Assembly: GCF_008017545.1 (NCBI RefSeq)
Contig: NZ_VRTZ01000001.1
Span: 1,450,295 to 1,514,294 of the forward strand
Origin: Homoserinibacter sp. GY 40078
GTDB lineage: Bacteria > Actinomycetota > Actinomycetes > Actinomycetales > Microbacteriaceae
Direction of reading: 5' to 3'
DNA: 64,000 nucleotides
Every line of letters starts with the position of its first letter. Position 1 is the first letter of the stretch. Positions 33,082 through 39,902 of this stretch are shown here, in pieces. The notes under the pieces were generated by a model, which was not told the DNA's origin, searched no databases, and saw only the letters and a program-made list of their open reading frames with translations. Position numbers and translations under genes: made by a program.

Positions 33082-33884
33082 GCACCCTCCTCGCACCGGT
33101 CACGGGCGACCGTCTCGTGCACCGCATCAACCCCGTCGCGAAGGTGGCCGCCTCGGCCGCGCTCGGCATCGCGCTCCTCATCACGATCGATCCGGTCTCC
33201 GGTGCCGTCGCCCTCGCGCTGGAGCTTCTCCTCGTGCCCTTTGCCGGCGTGCCCGCACGGGCGCTCTTCGTGCGCCTCACCCCGCTGCTCGTCGCGGCAC
33301 CGCTCACGGCGCTCACGATCGCCCTCTACGGCGCACCGTCGGGCGAGGTGTACGCGACCTTCCTGCTCGCCACGATCAGCGACGGGTCGCTTCAGCTCGC
33401 CGCGTCGGCCGGGCTTCGGGTGCTCGCGATCGGCCTGCCCGCCGTGCTGCTCGTCGCCACGGTCGACCCGACCGATCTCGCCGACGGGCTCATCCAGACC
33501 TGGCGGCTGCCGGCGCGGTTCGTGCTGGGCGCTCTCGCCGCGTTCCGGCTGGTGGGTCTGCTGGTCGAGGACTGGCGGGCTCTCGTGCTCGCACGCCGTG
33601 CACGCGGGGTGGGTGATGCCGGGGGATTCCTCGGACGCATGCGCTTCCTCGGCTCCGTCGCGTTCGCCCTGCTCGTGCTCGCGCTCCGCCGCGGAGGCAG
33701 CCTCGCTACGGCGATGGAGGCGCGCGCCTTCGGGGGCACAGCGCCCCGCACCTCCGCCCGCGCGGCCCGCTTCGGGGCTGCCGAGTGGGGCCTCGTGGCG
33801 ATCGGAGTCGCGATCGCGGCGGCGTCGCTCACGGCGTCGGTGGTCACGGGGGCGTTCCATCCGATCCTGGGGCCCGGCAGATGA
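33078..33884 (+). CDS. ykoC: ECF transporter T component (YkoC)
   Basis: A 268-residue membrane protein with about six helices, the coupling subunit of ECF transporters. The family's two cytoplasmic Ala-Arg motifs correspond to VLARRARGV and ATAMEARAFGG in the C-terminal half. Start and stop both overlap neighbours by 4 nt (ATGA), so it is translated coupled to YkoD and to the kinase-like gene that follows. Confidence 0.88.
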   Translation: MSTLLAPVTGDRLVHRINPVAKVAASAALGIALLITIDPVSGAVALALELLLVPFAGVPARALFVRLTPLLVAAPLTALTIALYGAPSGEVYATFLLATISDGSLQLAASAGLRVLAIGLPAVLLVATVDPTDLADGLIQTWRLPARFVLGALAAFRLVGLLVEDWRALVLARRARGVGDAGGFLGRMRFLGSVAFALLVLALRRGGSLATAMEARAFGGTAPRTSARAARFGAAEWGLVAIGVAIAAASLTASVVTGAFHPILGPGR

Positions 33885-34396
33885 CGGTTCGTGAGGTCGA
33901 TCCCGCGCCGTTTGTCGAGCGACTCGCGGCGACGGGCCATGACTGGGTGCTGCTCCTCGATGGACGCTCGGGGGCAGGCAAGACGGTTCTCGCGCGGAGT
34001 CTCGCCTCGGCGACCGGCGCCCAGCTCGTGTCGCTCGACGCGGTCTATCCCGGATGGGACGGCCTCGCGGCGGGAGCTGCCGCCGTGCCGGGGATCGTGC
34101 GTGACGGCCGCTGGACGCGCTGGGACTGGGCGGCCAACGTTCCGGGCCCTGCCGCATCCGTGCCGCGCGACGGCTCGCTCATCGTCGAAGGATGCGGTGC
34201 CATCTCGCGGGCGTCTCGCCCCCTCGCCGATCACACATGGTGGATCGAGCGCGACGACGACGACCGGCGGCGTCGTGCCCTCGAACGCGACGGCGACGGA
34301 TTCGCGCCGCACTGGGAGCGCTGGGCCGCACAGGAGGAGCGCTTCGCGCGCGAGGAGGGCTCGATCGAACTCGCGGATCTGGTGATCCGGGTCTGA
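33881..34396 (+). CDS. P-loop kinase, uridine-kinase-like, last gene of the thiamine operon
   Basis: A 171-residue P-loop protein with Walker A DGRSGAGKT and a substrate-side motif SLDAVYPGWDGLA resembling the acidic D-x-x-Y-x-G-W-D-G-L loop of actinobacterial uridine-kinase-like ATP-binding proteins; WDW and LIVEGCGA follow. The gene overlaps ykoC by 4 nt inside a TPP-riboswitch operon, so a role in phosphorylating an imported thiamine precursor is worth considering, but the family is also found in other contexts and the substrate is not known. Confidence 0.75.
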   Translation: MTVREVDPAPFVERLAATGHDWVLLLDGRSGAGKTVLARSLASATGAQLVSLDAVYPGWDGLAAGAAAVPGIVRDGRWTRWDWAANVPGPAASVPRDGSLIVEGCGAISRASRPLADHTWWIERDDDDRRRRALERDGDGFAPHWERWAAQEERFAREEGSIELADLVIRV

Positions 34397-34416
34397 GGCG
34401 GCGTCGGGCCCCGGCG

Positions 34417-34770
34417 TCAGGCCCAGCCGAGCCGGTGCAGCTCCTCGTCGTCGATGCCGTAGAAGTGCGCGATCTCGTGCACGAGGGTGATGTGGATCTC
34501 GTCGCGGAGTTCGTCTTCGTCCGCGCAGATGTCCAGCAGCGGCTCGCGGAACAGCACGATGCGATCCGGCAGTTCGCCGAAGCCGTACCGGTCGCGTTCG
34601 GTGAGCGCCGTGCCCTCGTACACCCCGAGCAGGTCGAGCGAGCCGTCCTCCGGCCGGTCCTCGCACACGAAGACGACGTTGTCGAGACCGTCGACCATCT
34701 CGTCCGGGAGGGCGTCGAGCTCGTCGATCACGATGCGCTCGAACTCCTCGGCATCCAGATGCAGGCTCAC
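34417..34770 (-). CDS. Zincin-like metallopeptidase family protein
   Basis: A 117-residue single-domain protein. The motif TLVHEIAHFYGIDDEEL is the H-E-x-x-H zinc-binding helix of the MetallopeptidaseI/DUF1025 group, with a Glu-rich N-terminus. Peptidase activity is unproven for the family. GTG start at 34770 overlaps the DUF2017 stop by GTGA, placing it as last gene of clpS-DUF2017-peptidase. Confidence 0.85.
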   Translation of the reverse strand: MSLHLDAEEFERIVIDELDALPDEMVDGLDNVVFVCEDRPEDGSLDLLGVYEGTALTERDRYGFGELPDRIVLFREPLLDICADEDELRDEIHITLVHEIAHFYGIDDEELHRLGWA

Positions 34771-35219
34771 GGCGCCTCCAACAGCTCCACGAGCACCCAC
34801 TGCAGCTCTCCGAGGAAGTGGTACACGTCGGTGAGCGGTCCCGCGTCCGGTTCGTCGCCGTCCTCCCGGATGCCGAGGCGCGTCCCCACCATCACCCGCA
34901 GGTCGGTGAGGCTCCGCGCCCAGGTCTCCGCCTCCTCGTGGTCGAGTGCGACCCAGCCCTCCGTCGCGGTCTGCGCGATCCGCTCCGCGGCGGCCGTCTT
35001 GCGATCTTCGAGTTCGTCGCGCGTGTATCGCCGGAACTCGTCCGACGCACCCGCGTCGCCGCGGTAGGCGTCGGGGAACAGCCGGGCGAGCAGGGGAGCG
35101 TCGTCGAGCTCCGGATCGCGGATCACGTCGGCGAACTGGTGCGCGAGCACGGTGAGCAGACCGGCCTCCGCCGCTTCGAAGCGGATCCGCACCCCCTCGC
35201 CGTCGTTCGCGAGCTTCAT
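34767..35219 (-). CDS. DUF2017 family protein
   Basis: A 150-residue helical protein of a family found almost only next to clpS in actinobacteria. Typical features are the L-A-x-Q-F-A-D-V-I helix, PLLARLFPDAYRGD and the C-terminal YHFLGELQWVLVELL. ATG 35219 overlaps the clpS stop by ATGA. Function unknown; the fixed position next to ClpS suggests a role in N-end-rule or ClpP-dependent proteolysis. Confidence 0.87.
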   Translation of the reverse strand: MKLANDGEGVRIRFEAAEAGLLTVLAHQFADVIRDPELDDAPLLARLFPDAYRGDAGASDEFRRYTRDELEDRKTAAAERIAQTATEGWVALDHEEAETWARSLTDLRVMVGTRLGIREDGDEPDAGPLTDVYHFLGELQWVLVELLEAP

Positions 35220-35491
35220 GCGGCGTCCTTCGCGACCGTCGCGTGCAGCCCGTACTCGTGCATCGCCTGGGCGTGACGTTCCATCTCTTCGCGGGGTCCG
35301 GAGGCGACCACCGCGCGGCCCTCGTTGTGGACGAGCAGCATGAGGCGCTCGGCCTCCTCGCGGGGGTAGCCGAAGTGGCGGCGGAACACATGGACCACGT
35401 AGTTCATGAGATTGATCGGGTCGTTCCACACGATGAGCACCCACGGCTGGAGCAGACGCTCCGCGAGATCGTGCTCCTGAACGGGAGACGA
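35216..35491 (-). CDS. clpS: ClpS adaptor, start codon unresolved
   Basis: The frame encodes the ClpS core, starting at PWVLIVWNDPINLMNYV and including HNEGRAVVASG, which recognises N-degrons and delivers them to ClpC/ClpP. Between the 3' end of tRNA-His (35494) and this core there is no in-frame ATG, GTG or TTG. The coordinates given start at the first whole codon after the tRNA; candidates are CTG at 35455 (79 residues), or GTG 35536/35533 and ATG 35572, all inside or at the edge of the tRNA. AGGAG stands at about 35473-35477. Coupled to DUF2017 by ATGA. Confidence 0.75.
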   Translation of the reverse strand, partial: SSPVQEHDLAERLLQPWVLIVWNDPINLMNYVVHVFRRHFGYPREEAERLMLLVHNEGRAVVASGPREEMERHAQAMHEYGLHATVAKDAA

Positions 35492-35493
35492 AG

Positions 35494-35570
35494 TGGGGCG
35501 ATCGACGGGACTCGAACCCGCGACATCCGGCACCACAAGCCAGCGCTCTACCAACTGAGCTACGACCGCC
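35494..35570 (-). tRNA. tRNA-His (GTG anticodon)
   Basis: Full cloverleaf on the minus strand: acceptor GCGGTCG pairs with CGATCGC, an extra 5' G(-1) faces discriminator C73 as required for tRNA-His, anticodon loop TTGTGGT gives GTG, and CCA is encoded. Promoter TAGAAT (35593-35598) lies 22 nt upstream. Confidence 0.95.
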
Positions 35571-35592
35571 ATGCTGCTTGCGCAACCAGACG

Positions 35593-35598
35593 ATTCTA
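35593..35598 (-). promoter_or_regulatory. -10 element TAGAAT of tRNA-His
   Basis: Minus-strand TAGAAT, whose first three bases are the TAG stop codon of orn, so transcription of tRNA-His starts right at the end of orn. Confidence 0.5.
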
Positions 35599-36219
35599 CG
35601 GTATCCGCGGGGCCCATTTCGCCACCGCTTCCTTCGACGCTGCGGAGGCCGTGTCGCTCGACGGGCCCGGGTCGGCGACGAAAGCGACACGGCGGTAGTA
35701 GTCGAGCTCACGGATCGACTCGAGGATGTCGGCGAGCGCCCGATGGCCGCCGTTCTTCGCCGGCGCCTGGAAGTAGACGCGCGGGAACCAGCGACGCGAC
35801 AGCTCCTTGATGGAGGAGACATCGACGCTCCGGTAGTGCAGGTGTGCGTCGACGCGGGGCATGTACTTCGCGAGGAATGCCCGGTCGGTTCCGATCGTGT
35901 TGCCGGCGAGCGGGGCCGTGCCGTTCTCGGGCACGAACTTCAGAATGTACTCGAGAACCTCGTACTCGGCCTCGGCGAGGCTCACGCCGCCGGGGATCTC
36001 TTCGAGCAGGCCCGAGGCCTGGTGCATCTCGCGCACGAACTCCGACATGTGCTCGAGCGCGGTCGCATCCGGGTTGATCACGATGCTGAATCCGGGGTCG
36101 ACCGGGTTCAGGTCGTAGTCGGTGATGACCACCGCGACCTCGACCAGTTCGTCGATCGACAGATCGAGACCGGTCATCTCGCAGTCGACCCAGACGAGCA
36201 GTTCCGGTGAGGAGGCCAT
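35596..36219 (-). CDS. orn: Oligoribonuclease Orn
   Basis: A 207-residue DEDDh 3'-5' exoribonuclease that finishes RNA decay by degrading di- to pentanucleotides, including pGpG. Motif I WVDCEMTGLD gives the Asp/Glu pair; motif II Asp lies in GTDRAFL after APLAGN; motif III contains HRALADI with the catalytic His and Asp. ATG with leaderless -10 TAGAGT. Length matches the family, with a short extra tail (PSSDTASAASKEAVAK). Confidence 0.95.
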   Translation of the reverse strand: MASSPELLVWVDCEMTGLDLSIDELVEVAVVITDYDLNPVDPGFSIVINPDATALEHMSEFVREMHQASGLLEEIPGGVSLAEAEYEVLEYILKFVPENGTAPLAGNTIGTDRAFLAKYMPRVDAHLHYRSVDVSSIKELSRRWFPRVYFQAPAKNGGHRALADILESIRELDYYRRVAFVADPGPSSDTASAASKEAVAKWAPRIP

Positions 36220-36225
36220 TCGTCA

Positions 36226-36231
36226 ACTCTA
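36226..36231 (-). promoter_or_regulatory. -10 element TAGAGT, leaderless orn
   Basis: Minus-strand hexamer ending 6 nt before the ATG at 36219. A 7-bp hairpin, GCGGGTG/CACCCGC (36235-36254), immediately upstream could end the MFS transcript. Confidence 0.6.
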
Positions 36232-36278
36232 GTCGCGGGTGGTGAGGCACCCGCCGGATGCCGAGCCGGAGGGTGGGG

Positions 36279-37505
36279 TCAGGCCGCGTCGCCGACGACC
36301 ACGGCTTCGGCCTCCGCCTCCGGGGTCGCCTCGACACCGTCCGCACGCACGAGAAGGCGTCGTCCCGCGATCACGAGCACTGCGGCGATGAGCACCGAGC
36401 CCGCGGCGGCGAAGTAGGGCACGTCGTCGCCCGCGATCTCCGCCAGCAGCGCGGCGAGCGGAGGCGCCGCCGCACCGCCGAGGAACCGCACAGACGAGTA
36501 TGCGGAGCTCGCCACGGGGCGCGGAAGGTCGGTGGAGTCCATGACCGTCTCGGTGAGCACCGTGTTGAGCACTCCGAGCAGCAGACCGCCTACGACGATG
36601 CAGGCGATGAGGCCGGTGGCGCTCTCGACGAGGAACCCGGCCGCGACGAGGTCGAGCGCGAGCAGCTGCAGAGTCACGGCGAGCACCGTGGACCGGCGCA
36701 TCCGGGCCGTGAGCAGGGGTGCCACCCAGACGCTCGTGATGGCGAGCGCCGCACCCCACGCGCAGAACACGAGCCCGAGCCCGATCGCATCGAGTCCGAG
36801 CGGGAACGGGCTGAAGGCGAGAAGCGTGAAGAAACCGACGTTGTAGAAGAGCGCGGTTATCGCGAGGAGCGCGAGCGGGGGATTGCGAAGGGCGCGGATG
36901 GGGTCGGAGAGGCGTCGGCGCTCGCGGGGTCCCCGATCGGCGGGGAGCAGTACTGCAAGAGCGACGACTGCGATCGCCATGAGCACCGCCGTGCCGACGA
37001 ATGGCGCCTGCCAGGCGAGATGTCCGAGGAAGCCGCCGAGCAGGGGTCCGATCGCGATGCCGACGCCGAGCGCCGCCTCGTACAGCACGATGGCGGACCC
37101 GGATCCGCCGCTCGCGGCCCCGATGATCGTTGCGAGCGCGGTGGAGATGAAGAGGGCATTGCCGAGGCCCCAGCCCGCCCGGAATCCGATGACCGCCTCG
37201 ACCGTGCCGGACGCGGCGGCGGCGAGCGCGGCGGCGACGATGAGCGATAGGCCGATGAGCAGGGTGGCGCGGGCCCCGATGCGGCTCGACACCCAGCTCG
37301 TGATGAGCATCGCGAGGCCGGTGACGAGCAGGTAGCTGGTGAACAGCAGCTCGGCCTGAGCAGGGGTCGCGCCGAGGTCGTGGGCGATCGCCGGGAGGAT
37401 CGGATCCACGAGCCCGATGCCCATGAACGCGACGACGCACGCGAACGCGACGACCCAGACGGCGCGGGGCTGGCGCAGGATCGATGAACCGGCGGATGCG
37501 CTCAC
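36279..37505 (-). CDS. MFS transporter (multidrug-efflux-like)
   Basis: A 408-residue membrane protein with 12 predicted helices. FMGIGLVDPILPAIAHDLGA is the typical first helix of drug:proton antiporter-1 type carriers, and SSRIGARATLLIG is motif A. GTG start at 37505 overlaps the stop of the upstream MarR gene (GTGA), so regulator and pump form one operon, a common efflux arrangement. A hydrophobic/acidic C-terminal tail is short and variable. Confidence 0.85.
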   Translation of the reverse strand: MSASAGSSILRQPRAVWVVAFACVVAFMGIGLVDPILPAIAHDLGATPAQAELLFTSYLLVTGLAMLITSWVSSRIGARATLLIGLSLIVAAALAAAASGTVEAVIGFRAGWGLGNALFISTALATIIGAASGGSGSAIVLYEAALGVGIAIGPLLGGFLGHLAWQAPFVGTAVLMAIAVVALAVLLPADRGPRERRRLSDPIRALRNPPLALLAITALFYNVGFFTLLAFSPFPLGLDAIGLGLVFCAWGAALAITSVWVAPLLTARMRRSTVLAVTLQLLALDLVAAGFLVESATGLIACIVVGGLLLGVLNTVLTETVMDSTDLPRPVASSAYSSVRFLGGAAAPPLAALLAEIAGDDVPYFAAAGSVLIAAVLVIAGRRLLVRADGVEATPEAEAEAVVVGDAA

Positions 37506-37942
37506 GAGGCGACCCCGACGCGGGCGGCGTCGTGGCCGAGGTGCGCAGTGAGGATCTCGGCGGCGCTCGAGAGAGCCGCCCAGTTCTCGGGGGTGAGGTC
37601 GTCGAACCAGGGGGTGAGGGTCTCGGCCAGCTGAGCCCGCCACGCGGCGAGTGCGGCGGCGCCCTTCGTGCTCACGACGATGAGCCACGCGCGCGAGTCG
37701 TCGCGGTCGGCGATCCGGGTGACGAGCTCCTGCTCGACCATCGTCGCGAGCAGCCGGGTCATGCCGGGTTGGGTGATCCGGCTCGCGGCGGCGAGCTCGC
37801 CGATGCGCATGGGGCCGTCGCTCTCGAGGATCGAGAGGGTGCGCCACTGGGCGGCGGGAGCGGTGGAGCCGGTGGTCTGCGCGGCGAGCCGGGTGAGCCG
37901 GTGGGTGGAGACGAGGAGCGACTCGAGAATGTCTGTCTGCAT
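37502..37942 (-). CDS. MarR-family transcriptional regulator
   Basis: A 146-residue MarR repressor. Helices and wing are recognisable: PMRIGELAAASRITQPGMTRLLATMVEQELV (winged helix with the recognition helix at T-Q-P-G-M-T-R) and R-x-x-D-D-S-R-A-W-L wing. The ATG at 37942 follows a 14-bp palindrome that overlaps the promoter. Likely represses itself and the downstream MFS pump until a toxic ligand binds. Confidence 0.9.
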   Translation of the reverse strand: MQTDILESLLVSTHRLTRLAAQTTGSTAPAAQWRTLSILESDGPMRIGELAAASRITQPGMTRLLATMVEQELVTRIADRDDSRAWLIVVSTKGAAALAAWRAQLAETLTPWFDDLTPENWAALSSAAEILTAHLGHDAARVGVAS

Positions 37943-37962
37943 CACCGCTCGATCATATGCCG

Positions 37963-37976
37963 AAGTTATATAACTT
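37963..37976. promoter_or_regulatory. Palindromic MarR operator AAGTTATATAACTT
   Basis: A perfect 14-bp palindrome centred 28 nt before the MarR ATG, A+T-rich in a G+C-rich setting. It overlaps sequences that could form the -10 (TATAAC), as expected for an autorepressor site. Confidence 0.7.
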
Positions 37977-38014
37977 AGGTATGTTTCGCCGGAGGCGGAC
38001 ACGGCCCGCTGGGG

Positions 38015-38020
38015 TACCCT
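38015..38020 (+). promoter_or_regulatory. -10 element TACCCT of tRNA-Arg
   Basis: TACCCT ends 9 nt before the mature 5' end at 38030. Confidence 0.5.
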
Positions 38021-38029
38021 GAGCACCGC

Positions 38030-38102
38030 GCCCTCGTAGCTCAGCGGATAGAGCAGGAGCCTTCTAATCTCTTGGTCGCAGGTTCGATTCCTGCCGAGGG
38101 CA
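38030..38102 (+). tRNA. tRNA-Arg (TCT anticodon)
   Basis: Acceptor GCCCTCG pairs with CGAGGGC, T stem GCAGG/CCTGC is perfect, and the anticodon loop CTTCTAA gives TCT (38063-38065). CCA is not encoded. The anticodon stem has a C-U mismatch at 31-39 and a G-U at 27-43. Confidence 0.93.
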
Positions 38103-38149
38103 CTCCCTCAAACCTCCTTCTTGCGGCAGCCCGACGCGCGCTGTGCGGC

Positions 38150-38572
38150 TCAGGCGGAGAGCAGCTCTTCCGCTCTGCCGCGCACGAGATCGAGCACGCG
38201 ACGCGTCACGTCCTGTTCCTCCGCCTTCACGCCCTCGACGAGGCGCGCGGTCGTCTCAGCGACAGCGGATCTCGCTGCCGCGAGCTCGGCACGGCCGCGA
38301 GGAGTGAGGGTGTCATCGAGGTCGATCAATCCCTCGGCGGCGAGAGCCGCGATCACCTCGTCGACGACCTCGGGGCTGACCTTGAGGGCATCGCTCACGG
38401 CGACGCGCCAGCGATCGCGGAGGCCTGATTCGTCGGCCCGGGCGGCGGCGTTGAGGGTCACCCATGCCGGATACGTCTCGATGGTGGTCGTCGCCAGGGT
38501 CTTGGTCAGAAGCGCGCGCAAGGCATTCTCCGTCGGGCCGATCACGGTGGGCAACGGGCGCTCGGATGTCAT
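38150..38572 (-). CDS. Winged-helix, MarR-like regulator of unknown role
   Basis: A 140-residue protein. The C-terminal two-thirds (VSPEVVDEVIAALAAEGLID, then L-T-P-R-G-R-A-E-L) read as a winged helix with the wing ending typical of MarR/PadR proteins, followed by a long dimerisation helix. AGGAGG stands 5-6 nt before the ATG. Promoter TTGCCC-N17-TACACT lies in the shared gap with the divergent MarR gene, overlapped by both operator copies, so the divergent MarR protein most likely represses it. Confidence 0.7.
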   Translation of the reverse strand: MTSERPLPTVIGPTENALRALLTKTLATTTIETYPAWVTLNAAARADESGLRDRWRVAVSDALKVSPEVVDEVIAALAAEGLIDLDDTLTPRGRAELAAARSAVAETTARLVEGVKAEEQDVTRRVLDLVRGRAEELLSA

Positions 38573-38588
38573 AGGTGCCTCCTATATA

Positions 38589-38601
38589 TTGGCAATACCA
38601 A
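38589..38601. promoter_or_regulatory. MarR-type operator copy 1 (TTGG-N5-CCAA)
   Basis: TTGGCAATACCAA, an inverted repeat. Its centre is exactly 20 bp from that of copy 2, so two dimers would bind the same DNA face. Confidence 0.7.
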
Positions 38602-38602
38602 G

Positions 38603-38608
38603 AGTGTA
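38603..38608 (-). promoter_or_regulatory. -10 TACACT (with -35 TTGCCC at 38626-38631)
   Basis: Minus-strand promoter with an ideal 17-nt spacer, located between and over the twin operators; it drives the winged-helix gene ending at 38150. Confidence 0.55.
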
Positions 38609-38621
38609 TTGGTGACACCAA
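38609..38621. promoter_or_regulatory. MarR-type operator copy 2 (TTGG-N5-CCAA)
   Basis: TTGGTGACACCAA, same half-sites as copy 1, occupying the spacer between the -35 and -10 of the minus-strand promoter. Confidence 0.7.
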
Positions 38622-38637
38622 GATAGGGCAACCGGAC

Positions 38638-39051
38638 ATGGCACGAGCGTTCGACTCTCTCCCCACCTGGATACTGAGTGCGGCGGCGACCCGATCGCAT
38701 CACGCGCTCCACAGGCGCCTGGCCGCGGCCGGCTACAGCGGCTACGAGTTCCGGTGCCTCACCGTGCTCGCCGGCACCGACCATCTGAGCCAGACGCAGC
38801 TCGGTGATGCTGCTGCACTCGACCCTCGTGACGTGACCCAGACGGTTCGGACTCTCGAGGCCCGCGGCTTGGTGGCTCGTGACCGGGATCCGAGCCACGG
38901 CCGCCGCATCCTCGTCTCGCTGACGCACACCGGACGCCTGGCCGCTGAGACGCTCGTCCCCGTCATGGACGCCGTGCAGGACGACGTGTTCGGGCGACTC
39001 AGCGCAGACGAACGTTCCGCGCTGCTCGAACTGTTGCAGCGAGTCGGCTGA
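38638..39051 (+). CDS. MarR-family transcriptional regulator
   Basis: A 137-residue MarR protein: helix LSQTQLGDAAALDPRDVTQTVRTLEARGLV is the DNA-binding helix pair, followed by the wing R-D-x-D-P-S-H-G-R-R-I-L-V-S-L-T. ATG 38638 lies 17 nt after operator copy 2; an in-frame GTG at 38575 would put the operators inside the coding region and is rejected. Divergent regulator gene and twin operators imply dual autoregulation. Confidence 0.88.
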   Translation: MARAFDSLPTWILSAAATRSHHALHRRLAAAGYSGYEFRCLTVLAGTDHLSQTQLGDAAALDPRDVTQTVRTLEARGLVARDRDPSHGRRILVSLTHTGRLAAETLVPVMDAVQDDVFGRLSADERSALLELLQRVG

Positions 39052-39073
39052 GGCCGCTGGGTTCGCGCGGTCC

Positions 39074-39802
39074 TCAGACCCCGCGGGCGGGGGTGTCGGT
39101 GGTGGGCTCCTCCACCGGCTCCGACTGAGCGAGAGGCGTCGAGTACGGGTTCGACGCTTCGAGCACCGTCGTCGGCGTCTCGACCTCCGGGGTCACCTCG
39201 ACGGGCAGATCCACCTCGTGCGCGTGCTCCACGGGCTGCGCCGTCGTCGCCGTGTACTGCTCCTCGGCCCACTTCTGCTGCTGGACGATCAGCGGGTCGG
39301 AGGACTGCTCCTCGTAGCGCCAGCGTTCGAGGTCCGCGGCGAACAGCTTGCGTGCCTTCGACGGCCGGTGCAGCCACAGCACGAGCCGCTCACGGTACTC
39401 GTTGAGCGTCTGGTCGGCCTGGTAGCTGAAGCTCACGGAGTTCACCCGCATGTCGGCCAGCTGGTGCGACGCCCAGTCGGCGGCGTAGTTCGCCCCGGCG
39501 ATCGGCAGCAGACGCACCATCACGTCCGCGTCGTTCGCTAGGTGCTCCGCATGCTCGCGCGCCGCCGGGGACTGGCTGTGCCAGCGGGCGGCGTTCTGCC
39601 CTGCCGAGATCAGAGCGGACACGGCGGCGGCGCGCGTCTCGTGCGAGCGCTGGTCGACGAGGCGTTTTGTCGCGCCGCGTCCGATGAGCGCCGCGACGAG
39701 CCCCGCCACCACGATCGAGACGAACGGGATCACCGCGGTCACCAGGAGACGCTGACCCTCATCCGAATAGAACCAGTCGACGAAGTCGTTCCACCACTGC
39801 AT
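39074..39802 (-). CDS. Membrane-anchored protein of unknown function
   Basis: A 242-residue protein with one strong membrane segment (about 19-41, VTAVIPFVSIVVAGLVAALIG), then a helical cytoplasmic domain (about 45-165) and an acidic Pro/Glu/Thr-rich tail. No known domain recognised. ATG with leaderless -10 TAAGGT. The topology resembles small actinobacterial scaffold proteins, but that is only a shape argument. Confidence 0.7.
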   Translation of the reverse strand: MQWWNDFVDWFYSDEGQRLLVTAVIPFVSIVVAGLVAALIGRGATKRLVDQRSHETRAAAVSALISAGQNAARWHSQSPAAREHAEHLANDADVMVRLLPIAGANYAADWASHQLADMRVNSVSFSYQADQTLNEYRERLVLWLHRPSKARKLFAADLERWRYEEQSSDPLIVQQQKWAEEQYTATTAQPVEHAHEVDLPVEVTPEVETPTTVLEASNPYSTPLAQSEPVEEPTTDTPARGV

Positions 39803-39808
39803 GGCGGC

Positions 39809-39814
39809 ACCTTA
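39809..39814 (-). promoter_or_regulatory. -10 element TAAGGT, leaderless membrane protein gene
   Basis: Minus-strand hexamer ending 6 nt before the ATG at 39802. Confidence 0.55.
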
Positions 39815-39902
39815 CGTCCGCGATCGGCGGAACCGTCCGTCTTCTCCCGCGTGCCGCCGATTCCCACTTTCGGGTGACACGGCGCGAGCCGCCAGGATCG
39901 AG

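Noticed and set aside
35494-35617. N-terminal extension of ClpS reading MAVVAQLVERWLVVPDV
   Set aside because: This is the well-known spurious translation of a tRNA gene; the sequence is tRNA-His.
38575-38637. Earlier GTG start for the MarR gene
   Set aside because: The extension would translate the twin operators and promoter, and ATG 38638 gives the normal MarR length.
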